Origin: Candidatus Cloacimonadota bacterium
GTDB taxonomy: Bacteria > Cloacimonadota > Cloacimonadia > Cloacimonadales > TCS61
DNA length: 6,724 nucleotides
Reading direction: 5' to 3'
NCBI GenBank assembly: GCA_018654125.1
Contig: JABIME010000260.1
Location: 1 to 6,724 of the forward strand
Below the pieces are notes generated by a model, which saw nothing but the letters and a program-made list of their open reading frames with translations, was not told the DNA's origin and ran no database searches. This document shows, one piece after another, positions 1 through 5,577 of the stretch; the first letter of the stretch is position 1; every line of letters starts with the position of its first letter. A program made the translations under genes and the position numbers.

Positions 1-199
1 TCTCGATCGGATCTTCATAAAATGCATCTAAAACTTTAGGATTGAATTTCTCCTGAAAAGAGTATACTTTTTCATCACCGATTCTATTGGGAATAGTCGA
101 AAGTAAAATTTCACTAAATGGTTCTTTACTTGCCGCATCAACTAAGGTAGATTTTCCAACACCGATATTTCCAACAATTCCAATTCTTAAATGTTCCAT
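1..199 (-). CDS. Deoxynucleoside kinase, N-terminal part (cut by window edge)
   Basis: Only the first 66 codons are in the window; the gene continues past the left edge. The product begins MEHLRIGIVGNIGVGKSTLV. Residues 10-18 (GNIGVGKST) form a P-loop of the kind found in the deoxyadenosine/deoxyguanosine/thymidine kinase family (dNK). About 34 residues after the P-loop lysine comes E50-K-F-N-P followed by LDAFYEDP (57-64), matching the family's substrate-binding segment (Glu, then NP, then LxxFYxD). Enzymes of this family transfer the ATP gamma-phosphate to the 5'-OH of deoxynucleosides in cytoplasmic salvage. The start ATG has AGGAG four bases upstream (204-208 on the minus strand). The gene lies 30 bp behind the membrane-protein gene on the same strand, so the two are probably co-transcribed. 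Substrate preference cannot be read from this fragment. Another P-loop kinase is the main alternative. Confidence 0.75.
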   Translation of the reverse strand, partial: MEHLRIGIVGNIGVGKSTLVDAASKEPFSEILLSTIPNRIGDEKVYSFQEKFNPKVLDAFYEDPIE

Positions 200-229
200 T
201 CTACTCCTGATGATCTGTGTTGAATTATA

Positions 230-1039
230 TTAATCAAATAGTTCGAATTCATCTAAACTGTGGTAATATTTTTCGATTAGAATATATGTAAATGGAATCG
301 TAATCAACAAGCCAAATCCTGCCATTGCGGCACCAATAATGTTCATAATAAAAAGCCTGAACATAATAAAGAATTGTTGCCAACGTGTTTCTGCACTTGC
401 TTTATAACAAACGATTACAGCTTTTATCGGATTCATTTTCTTACGAACGATCAGCAGAACTGCTGGGAATGTGATTACTATCCAATAAAGAACCAAAATA
501 AACCTGACAGGATGAAGAATAGGATCTATTGTAATTCCCAAAATATAACCCGTGCACAATATTTTTAAGAGTAAGAAGTAAAGAATATTTACAAGAACTA
601 GCAGGAAAAATTTTGGGTAATGTTTAAGAGCTTGAAAATACATTGAAATTTTAAAAGGTTCGTCAGTAAAATTTTCTTTAAAGCCAAATGGAATGAGTGT
701 AAATGGAACTAAAATAAGCAACATGAGATTTGTAAAGAGGTAGTGATCAATTTTGAAACTCTCTGCTAGATCCACACTGAAGAAAATTCCCAAACCAATA
801 AGTAAAAATGAATTAAGAATTATATAAATTGAAAATGAATAATATTGAGATTTGATTGGTTTGAATTTCTCCCAAACTTTTTGATAATTTAATTTTGCAG
901 AAAGCGGACCAGAAAGTGCACCTGTAGGCTTACCACATACATTACAAAAAATTGCATGTTTATCTAGTTCTGTATTACATTTAACATCTATTTTTCTACC
1001 ATTTTTTGTTTTTTCTTTTCTCATACCGTTGCATTTCAT
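230..1039 (-). CDS. Zinc-ribbon, five-helix membrane protein of unknown function
   Basis: A 269-residue protein that I cannot assign to a named family. Cys3, Cys21, Cys32 and Cys35 at the N-terminus fit a small zinc ribbon. The second half (CNTELDKHAIFCNVCGKP, 21-38) closely follows the common CxxCGxEL...FCxxCGxP pattern, while the first knuckle is stretched, with 17 mostly basic residues between Cys3 and Cys21. A linker (about 41-65) leads to roughly five hydrophobic segments near 66-89, 100-120, 143-171, 178-198 and 223-255. A basic loop (RKKMNP, 199-204) precedes the last one. No signal peptide is seen, so the ribbon is probably cytoplasmic (inference). The chosen ATG at 1039 has GAGGG five bases upstream; upstream in-frame starts (TTG at 1054, ATG at 1051) would add 5 or 4 residues but overlap that SD. 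The gene precedes the deoxynucleoside kinase gene by 30 bp, on the same strand. General resemblance to zinc-ribbon multi-pass proteins suggests a membrane or regulatory role, but no function can be claimed. Confidence 0.8.
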   Translation of the reverse strand: MKCNGMRKEKTKNGRKIDVKCNTELDKHAIFCNVCGKPTGALSGPLSAKLNYQKVWEKFKPIKSQYYSFSIYIILNSFLLIGLGIFFSVDLAESFKIDHYLFTNLMLLILVPFTLIPFGFKENFTDEPFKISMYFQALKHYPKFFLLVLVNILYFLLLKILCTGYILGITIDPILHPVRFILVLYWIVITFPAVLLIVRKKMNPIKAVIVCYKASAETRWQQFFIMFRLFIMNIIGAAMAGFGLLITIPFTYILIEKYYHSLDEFELFD

Positions 1040-1044
1040 AAAAT

Positions 1045-1049
1045 CCCTC
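1045..1049 (-). promoter_or_regulatory. Ribosome binding site that decides the membrane-protein start
   Basis: GAGGG on the minus strand lies five bases before the ATG at 1039, the same short spacing used by the deoxynucleoside kinase (AGGAG, four bases) and the plus-strand genes with strong SDs. It overlaps the alternative ATG at 1051, which argues against that upstream start. Confidence 0.6.
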
Positions 1050-1075
1050 ATCAATCATTTATTTCAGCTTGGAAA

Positions 1076-1101
1076 ATTCTAAGGAGCACTCATTTTGTCA
1101 A
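1076..1101 (-). promoter_or_regulatory. Candidate promoter of the minus-strand operon
   Basis: On the minus strand a perfect TTGACA (1101-1096) is followed after 14 bases by TAGAAT (1081-1076), which differs from TATAAT at one position. The 14-base spacer is short for a sigma-70-type promoter. An AATTTT hexamer sits at the normal 17-base spacing but matches poorly. Transcription from here would leave a leader of about 30 bases before the ATG at 1039. Read from sequence only; not proven. Confidence 0.35.
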
Positions 1102-1163
1102 TTATTAAAGTTCTTTACAAATAAAGCACCCAAAATTAATTCGAGGTTGTTTTGAATATGAAG

Positions 1164-1171
1164 TAAGGAGG
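1164..1171 (+). promoter_or_regulatory. Strong Shine-Dalgarno of queD
   Basis: TAAGGAGG is a near-perfect complement to the 16S rRNA tail and lies four bases before the queD ATG. It is the strongest SD of the four-gene run, consistent with queD being the first gene of the operon; ysxC has only GGAT and mnmE has none. Confidence 0.8.
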
Positions 1172-1175
1172 AGTT

Positions 1176-1544
1176 ATGTATAAACTTAATGTAACTTCAG
1201 ATTTCTCATCTGCTCATAAATTAGATGGATACGAAGGTTTATGTAAGAACCTTCATGGTCATAATTGGAAAGTACGTATTGGTATTTTATGTGAAAAAGT
1301 TGATGAAATTGGAATGACAATAGATTATGGAGAAGTTAAAAAAAGCTTGAGTGAGATCATGATGATGCTTGACCACACTTACTTGAATGAACTGGAACAT
1401 TTCAAAGGGATAAATCCAACATCAGAAAACATTGCAAAATTCATTTATAAAGAGATGAAAAAGAGAATTGAAGTTCCATATTGCAAGATGGCAGATGTTG
1501 AAGTTTGGGAATCTGATATTACCTCAATGATCTATTTTGAATAA
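1176..1544 (+). CDS. queD: 6-carboxy-5,6,7,8-tetrahydropterin synthase (QueD)
   Basis: A 122-residue enzyme of the 6-pyruvoyl-tetrahydropterin synthase fold, normal in length for bacterial QueD. It converts 7,8-dihydroneopterin triphosphate to 6-carboxytetrahydropterin, the second step towards the queuosine precursor preQ0. The zinc ligands are His14 (SSAHKL) and His27/His29. Cys23-x3-His27-Gly-His29 is the CxxxHGH signature that separates QueD from the biopterin-type synthases and supplies the catalytic Cys. Asp66-His67 (LDH), PTSEN (81-85) and Glu112 (VWES), the pterin anchor, are also present. The start is fixed by the strong SD and by the family-typical short N-terminus. It is the first gene of the run; engB follows after 11 bp. 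No queC, queE or queF is in the window, so the rest of the pathway must be elsewhere, and a folate-related role cannot be excluded from sequence alone. Confidence 0.93.
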   Translation: MYKLNVTSDFSSAHKLDGYEGLCKNLHGHNWKVRIGILCEKVDEIGMTIDYGEVKKSLSEIMMMLDHTYLNELEHFKGINPTSENIAKFIYKEMKKRIEVPYCKMADVEVWESDITSMIYFE

Positions 1545-1555
1545 TTGGATAACTA

Positions 1556-2173
1556 ATGAGAATTGTAGAATCTAAATTTGTAAAAAGCGCAGTTAAACCA
1601 GTAGATTATCATCCAACAGCTTTTGCAGAAATTGCCTTTGCGGGAAAATCTAATGTTGGGAAATCAACTCTAATAAATACTCTCTTAAATAGGAAGAGCA
1701 TCGCCAAAGTAAGTAATAAACCTGGCAAAACACGATTGATAAATTTTTTCGAGATCAGATTTAAAATTGATAAAAAAGAGCTGGAAGGATTCTTCAGTTT
1801 TGTAGATCTACCCGGATACGGTTATGCAAAAGTAAGTAAAACTCAACGTGACTCCTGGAAAAAGATGATCCTAACTTTCTTTGAGAACAGGCAACAACTC
1901 AGGGGAGTCATTGCTCTTGTAGATATCAGGCACAAAGCTGACCCAAAGGACATACTCATGATCCAAATGTTGCAGTCTATGAAGATTCCATTCATGGTAG
2001 CTGCTACAAAATCTGATAAGATCCCAAAATCAAAGGCAAATGCTGCAATATTAAAATTGAAGACTGGCCTTAACTTAACAGATCAACAAATATTTGCTTG
2101 CTCATCTTTAAAGAAGAGAGGGATCGATAAAATTTTGAACTGGATCACAGACCGAGTTGTGGATTTTAATTGA
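1556..2173 (+). CDS. ysxC: Ribosome biogenesis GTP-binding protein EngB/YsxC
   Basis: A 205-residue single-domain TRAFAC GTPase, the usual length for EngB (YsxC in Bacillus, YihA in E. coli), a cytoplasmic factor needed for assembly of the large ribosomal subunit. The G motifs occur in order: G1 GKSNVGKS (30-37), G2 region KPGKT (55-59), G3 DLPG (84-87) followed by the EngB hallmark YGYAKVS (88-94), G4 TKSD (151-154) and G5 SSL (183-185). The N-terminal segment running into FAGKSNVGKS is also family-typical. All nucleotide-binding residues look intact. The SD is weak (GGAT at 1547-1550), and the start lies 11 bp after the queD stop, so translation may depend partly on coupling to queD. dxs follows after 51 bp. 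Pairing of EngB with other genes varies among bacteria; here it sits in a translation-themed run. Confidence 0.96.
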   Translation: MRIVESKFVKSAVKPVDYHPTAFAEIAFAGKSNVGKSTLINTLLNRKSIAKVSNKPGKTRLINFFEIRFKIDKKELEGFFSFVDLPGYGYAKVSKTQRDSWKKMILTFFENRQQLRGVIALVDIRHKADPKDILMIQMLQSMKIPFMVAATKSDKIPKSKANAAILKLKTGLNLTDQQIFACSSLKKRGIDKILNWITDRVVDFN

Positions 2174-2181
2174 CAACACAG

Positions 2182-2212
2182 TTTATTAAATTTGTTTTTT
2201 GGTTTAAATAAA
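2182..2212 (+). repeat. Imperfect A/T-only inverted repeat in the dxs leader
   Basis: TTTATTAAA (2182-2190) pairs with TTTAAATAAA (2203-2212) apart from one bulged base, around a 12-base T-rich loop. The stem contains only A-T pairs, so it would be weak, and there is no GC-rich stem to make it a terminator. It ends just before the dxs Shine-Dalgarno AAGG (2214-2217). It may be a chance product of base composition. Confidence 0.3.
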
Positions 2213-2224
2213 AAAGGTTAGGTA

Positions 2225-4084
2225 ATGTTAGAAAAAATAAAAACACCGAAAGATGTGAAGAAACTTTCTATTGCACAACTTCAGGAATTAGCAGAAGATG
2301 TTAGAAAGCGAATAATTCAGGTCACTGCAAAAACAGGTGGTCATGTTGCTCCCAGTTTAGGAGCTACAGACCTTGCAATTGCAATACTTAAAATGTTCGA
2401 TCCTTTAGAAGATAGGATAGTATGGGATGTAGGGCATCAATCTTACGCTTACAAAATACTTACAGAAAGAAATGAAAAATTTGATACTCTTCGTCAATTT
2501 AATGGATTAAGCGGATTTAATAATATTTTTGAAAGCGATTATGATGCTTTTGGTGTTGGTCATGCCAGCACTTCTATCTCAGCCGCACTTGGAATTGCTG
2601 TAGCAAAAGAGATACAAGGTAACAAAGGAAGAGCAATTGCTGTTATTGGTGATGGTGCTCTTACCGGTGGAATTTCTTTTGAAGCATTAAATCATGTTGG
2701 ACATCTTCAGAAAGATATGATAGTAATTTTGAATGATAATAATTTTTCTATCTCTAAAAATGTTGGAGCTTTGCAATCATATTTAACTAATATGTTAGTA
2801 AGCAAACCCTATAATGCAACAAAAAATCTTATATACGATTTTGTTCAACATCTTCCGCATCGTATTCGCAGAAGGGTAATCCTAAGTGCTCGTGCACTTG
2901 AAGAAAATATGATAAACTCAATAGCTCCAAATATTATTTTCGAAGATCTCGGCTTCAAATATCTTGGCCCCATAGACGGACATGATATTCCTAGAATGAT
3001 ACGGATCTTCCATAAAATTAAAACAAATCTTAACGGACCCATTTTTGTTCATATAGTAACTCAGAAAGGAAAAGGTTATGAGCATGCAGAAGATGATGCA
3101 TCACGTTTTCACGGATTAGGACCTTATGAAATAGAAACCGGAAAAAGTAAGAAAAAAAAAGCTGAAACATATTCAAAAGTTTTTGGAAATACGCTTTGCA
3201 AAATCGCTTCTAAAAACAAGAATATTGTTGCAATAACTGCAGCAATGACAGATGGTACAGGTTTAGCCGAGTATGCAGAGAAATTCCCTACTCAGTTTTT
3301 TGATGTAGGCATTGCAGAACAGCATGCGGTAACCTTTGCCGGTGGACTTGCTGTTCAGGGTATCAAGCCATTTGTAGCGATCTATTCCACTTTTCTGCAA
3401 AGAGCATTTGATCAGATTATTCATGATGTTGCTCTACAAAAATTACCTATTGTTTTCTGTTTAGATCGTGCAGGACTCGTTGGTGATGATGGAGCTACAC
3501 ATCATGGCATTTTTGATCTTTCTTATCTTAATTTGATTCCCGGACTTCAAATTCTTATTCCAACAAACGCAGAAGAATTTTCTGCAATGCTTGAGTTTGC
3601 AGCTGATTACAAAGACGGACCTATTGTTATCCGTTATCCACGAGGTTGTGCAAAATATTTGAATAGAAAAATTGAACCGGTTAAAATTGGAAAGGGCGTA
3701 ATTGATCATGATGGAAAAGATGTAGCAATTGTGGGTGTTGGAAAAGCAATGGAAGATGCAGAGATAATCTATAAGGAATTAAAAGAAAAACTTCCTAATA
3801 TTAATCCATATCTTATTAATCCACGTTTTCTTAAACCACTTGACATTAATTTATTTGAGGATCTTGAGAAAAAAGTTCATACAATAATTACCATTGAAGA
3901 TAATGCACTTATTGGTGGTTTTGGTGACACCGTAAAATCCTATTTTTCAAATTCAAATGTAAGGGTATATTCTTTTGGAATTCCAGATGAATTCATTGAA
4001 CACGGAACTGTAGAACAACTAAAAGATATGATTGGAATAACACCCAAAAAAATAGTGAAAGAGATAATCTCAATTTTAAAATAA
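2225..4084 (+). CDS. dxs: 1-deoxy-D-xylulose-5-phosphate synthase
   Basis: This 619-residue thiamine-diphosphate enzyme condenses pyruvate and glyceraldehyde 3-phosphate to DXP with loss of CO2, the entry step of the MEP isoprenoid pathway and a source of precursor for thiamine and pyridoxal. Visible landmarks: GGHVAPSLG with His40 (equivalent of E. coli His49), the WDVGHQSYAYK segment (67-77), the ThDP/Mg motif GDG (142-144) to NDN (170-172), GPIDGHD (248-254), and a second domain with EQH carrying catalytic Glu364 (366 is His), LQRAFDQ with Arg392, DGATHHG (422-428) and RYPRG (470-474). The C-terminal transketolase domain is complete. Length matches the family. The linker between the two catalytic domains carries KKKK (309-312), encoded across a run of nine A (3152-3160). 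Start: ATG with AAGG seven bases upstream. mnmE starts 6 bp after the stop. Confidence 0.98.
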   Translation: MLEKIKTPKDVKKLSIAQLQELAEDVRKRIIQVTAKTGGHVAPSLGATDLAIAILKMFDPLEDRIVWDVGHQSYAYKILTERNEKFDTLRQFNGLSGFNNIFESDYDAFGVGHASTSISAALGIAVAKEIQGNKGRAIAVIGDGALTGGISFEALNHVGHLQKDMIVILNDNNFSISKNVGALQSYLTNMLVSKPYNATKNLIYDFVQHLPHRIRRRVILSARALEENMINSIAPNIIFEDLGFKYLGPIDGHDIPRMIRIFHKIKTNLNGPIFVHIVTQKGKGYEHAEDDASRFHGLGPYEIETGKSKKKKAETYSKVFGNTLCKIASKNKNIVAITAAMTDGTGLAEYAEKFPTQFFDVGIAEQHAVTFAGGLAVQGIKPFVAIYSTFLQRAFDQIIHDVALQKLPIVFCLDRAGLVGDDGATHHGIFDLSYLNLIPGLQILIPTNAEEFSAMLEFAADYKDGPIVIRYPRGCAKYLNRKIEPVKIGKGVIDHDGKDVAIVGVGKAMEDAEIIYKELKEKLPNINPYLINPRFLKPLDINLFEDLEKKVHTIITIEDNALIGGFGDTVKSYFSNSNVRVYSFGIPDEFIEHGTVEQLKDMIGITPKKIVKEIISILK

Positions 4085-4090
4085 AAAACA

Positions 4091-5446
4091 ATGGAATATT
4101 CTCACGATACAATTTCTGCGATTTCAACACCCTTAGGAGTTGGCGGAATTTCGGTTCTCAGAGTTAGCGGAGAAGATGCAATAAATGTAGTTTCCAAAAC
4201 ATTTCAAAGCAAATTAGGTCTTACAGATCAACCTTCACATAAAGCAATATTTGGCCACATTATAGATAATGATAAACTTGTAGACGAAGTTATAGCAACC
4301 GTTTTCAGATCACCTCACAGTTATACTGGTGAAGATGTTATAGAAATTTCGTGTCATGGCAGTACCTTCATTACAAATCAAATTCTAACAATATTACTTC
4401 GTGACACACGATTAGCTGAACCTGGAGAATTTACACAGCGTGCGTTCCTAAACGACAAAATGGGACTTACACAAGCAGAGGCTGTTGGAGATTTGCTAAC
4501 TGCAAAAACAAAAATTTCCCATCTTGCTGCTTTGCAACAATATGAAGGTAGTTTACGCAAACGGATAGAAAAACTTCTATCGCAATTAACTGATTTTCGT
4601 ACTCAACTTGAGCTTGAAATTGACTTTTTAGAAAATGATCTTGATGAGTTGGATAATGAAACGTTAATAATTGGATTAGCCAAACTTCACTCAGAATTGA
4701 AGCGACTTGCTAAAACCGGAGAAGAAGGATTAATCATAAAAGATGGATTAAAAGTTAGTCTGGTAGGTGCACCAAATGTTGGGAAATCCAGCATTTTTAA
4801 TTCTCTTCTTGAAACTGAGCGTGCGATAGTAACTCCAATTCCGGGAACTACACGTGACTATTTGGAAGAGATGATCTCTCTTGATGGCTATCTTGTTCGA
4901 GTTTTTGATACTGCCGGATTACGAAACACTACCGACCAAATTGAAACGATAGGAATAAAACGTTCTTATGAGATCATTGAGGGTTCACATAAAATTTTGT
5001 TTGTTATCGATGGTGATGAAAATAAAAAAGAATATGATACGCTCACCAAAATTGTAGACGCCAATAAAATTATAAAAATCCTAAATAAATCTGATAAATT
5101 TAAAGAAAAAGAGCTCCAACAATTTCAGAAAGACGGGTATGTAATTTGTTCTACAAATGATAACTCAGGACTTTCTGAGCTTAAAAGTTCTCTATTGAAT
5201 GACATTGAAATTTCTGAAGAGGAATTACATTCAGGAATTCTTACAAATACAAGGCAAATTACAGCCGTAACAAAAGCAGCACTATCTGTGAATAAAGCTT
5301 TAGAATCTCTGAATAATAATATGGGATATGAATTTACCGCTTTCGACCTGAAAGAAGCGAGTACAGCTTTAGAAGAGATCATTGGCAAAATCACCTCTGA
5401 TGATATCCTGAATAATATTTTTGCAAATTTCTGCATTGGGAAGTAA
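4091..5446 (+). CDS. mnmE: tRNA uridine-5-carboxymethylaminomethyl modification GTPase MnmE
   Basis: A complete 451-residue MnmE (TrmE), which with MnmG uses methylene-tetrahydrofolate and GTP hydrolysis to place (carboxymethyl)aminomethyl groups on wobble U34 of tRNAs. The N-terminal folate-binding and dimerisation domain (about 1-118) has the typical TPLGVGGISVLRVSG opening, SPHSYTGEDVIEISCHG and PGEFTQRAF. The central helical domain is interrupted by the G domain (about 218-375): G1 GAPNVGKS (226-233), G2 PGTTRD (251-256), G3 DTAG (273-276), G4 NKSD (332-335). Glu285 matches the E. coli catalytic Glu282. The chain ends in FCIGK with Cys448, the invariant C-terminal cysteine, so no residue is lost. 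Tandem stops TAA TAA follow. No Shine-Dalgarno is seen in the 6-bp gap after dxs, so translation is probably coupled to dxs. mnmG is not in this window. Confidence 0.98.
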   Translation: MEYSHDTISAISTPLGVGGISVLRVSGEDAINVVSKTFQSKLGLTDQPSHKAIFGHIIDNDKLVDEVIATVFRSPHSYTGEDVIEISCHGSTFITNQILTILLRDTRLAEPGEFTQRAFLNDKMGLTQAEAVGDLLTAKTKISHLAALQQYEGSLRKRIEKLLSQLTDFRTQLELEIDFLENDLDELDNETLIIGLAKLHSELKRLAKTGEEGLIIKDGLKVSLVGAPNVGKSSIFNSLLETERAIVTPIPGTTRDYLEEMISLDGYLVRVFDTAGLRNTTDQIETIGIKRSYEIIEGSHKILFVIDGDENKKEYDTLTKIVDANKIIKILNKSDKFKEKELQQFQKDGYVICSTNDNSGLSELKSSLLNDIEISEEELHSGILTNTRQITAVTKAALSVNKALESLNNNMGYEFTAFDLKEASTALEEIIGKITSDDILNNIFANFCIGK

Positions 5447-5516
5447 TAAGTTAAAATAATAACACTCCTCAATTAAGATCGATTTTTTTCAATAATCATT
5501 AAATATAGTAATATTA

Positions 5517-5545
5517 TTTACTTGCAATCTAATTAAGTTTATATC
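5517..5545 (+). promoter_or_regulatory. Candidate promoter of the beta-CASP nuclease gene
   Basis: TTTACT (5517-5522) and TATATC (5540-5545) are separated by 17 bases, each matching four of six consensus positions. They lie in the very AT-rich 131-bp gap after mnmE. In such a T/A-rich stretch chance matches are common, so this is weak. The gap shows no GC-rich hairpin that would terminate the upstream operon, so read-through from mnmE is also possible. Confidence 0.3.
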
Positions 5546-5577
5546 AAATGGAAAATGGATAAAATTCTGGAGGGAAA

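Larger units (their letters stand above)
1040..1175. other. Divergent intergenic region between the two operons
   Basis: This 136-bp AT-rich stretch must contain the starts of both operons. Besides the minus-strand candidate at 1076-1101, two weak plus-strand candidates can be seen: TTGTCA (1095-1100) with TACAAA (1116-1121) at 15-base spacing, and TTTACA (1114-1119) with ATTAAT (1135-1140) at 15-base spacing. The TTGTCA box is nearly the reverse complement of the minus-strand -35, so the two polymerase sites may overlap. No clear operator palindrome, riboswitch fold or terminator is visible. Confidence 0.4.
1176..5446 (+). other. Predicted operon queD-ysxC-dxs-mnmE
   Basis: Four genes on one strand with gaps of 11, 51 and 6 bp, a strong SD only in front of the first, and no terminator-like hairpin between them. 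Co-transcription is inferred from this layout. The members serve tRNA wobble modification (queD, mnmE), ribosome assembly (ysxC) and isoprenoid synthesis (dxs). Confidence 0.7.

Noticed and set aside
374..568. Plus-strand open frame of 64 codons inside the membrane-protein gene
   Set aside because: It is antisense to a well-supported gene, has a cysteine-rich, low-plausibility composition and no SD.
2170..2175. Perfect TTGACA at the end of ysxC as a dxs promoter
   Set aside because: No acceptable -10 hexamer occurs 15-19 bases downstream (the positions read T-rich sequence), so an internal dxs promoter is not supported.
5125..5472. Minus-strand open frame of 115 codons over the end of mnmE
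   Set aside because: It lies antisense to the conserved C-terminal domain of MnmE and has no recognisable motif; a shadow of the AT-rich codon usage.
5471..5537. Repeated AATTAAG heptamer (5471-5477 and 5531-5537)
   Set aside because: Two copies of a seven-base A/T-rich word in such a composition are expected by chance.
5447..5577. Terminator or small RNA in the gap after mnmE
   Set aside because: The T7 run at 5484-5490 region lacks a GC-rich stem before it, and no stable fold or small gene with an SD is visible.
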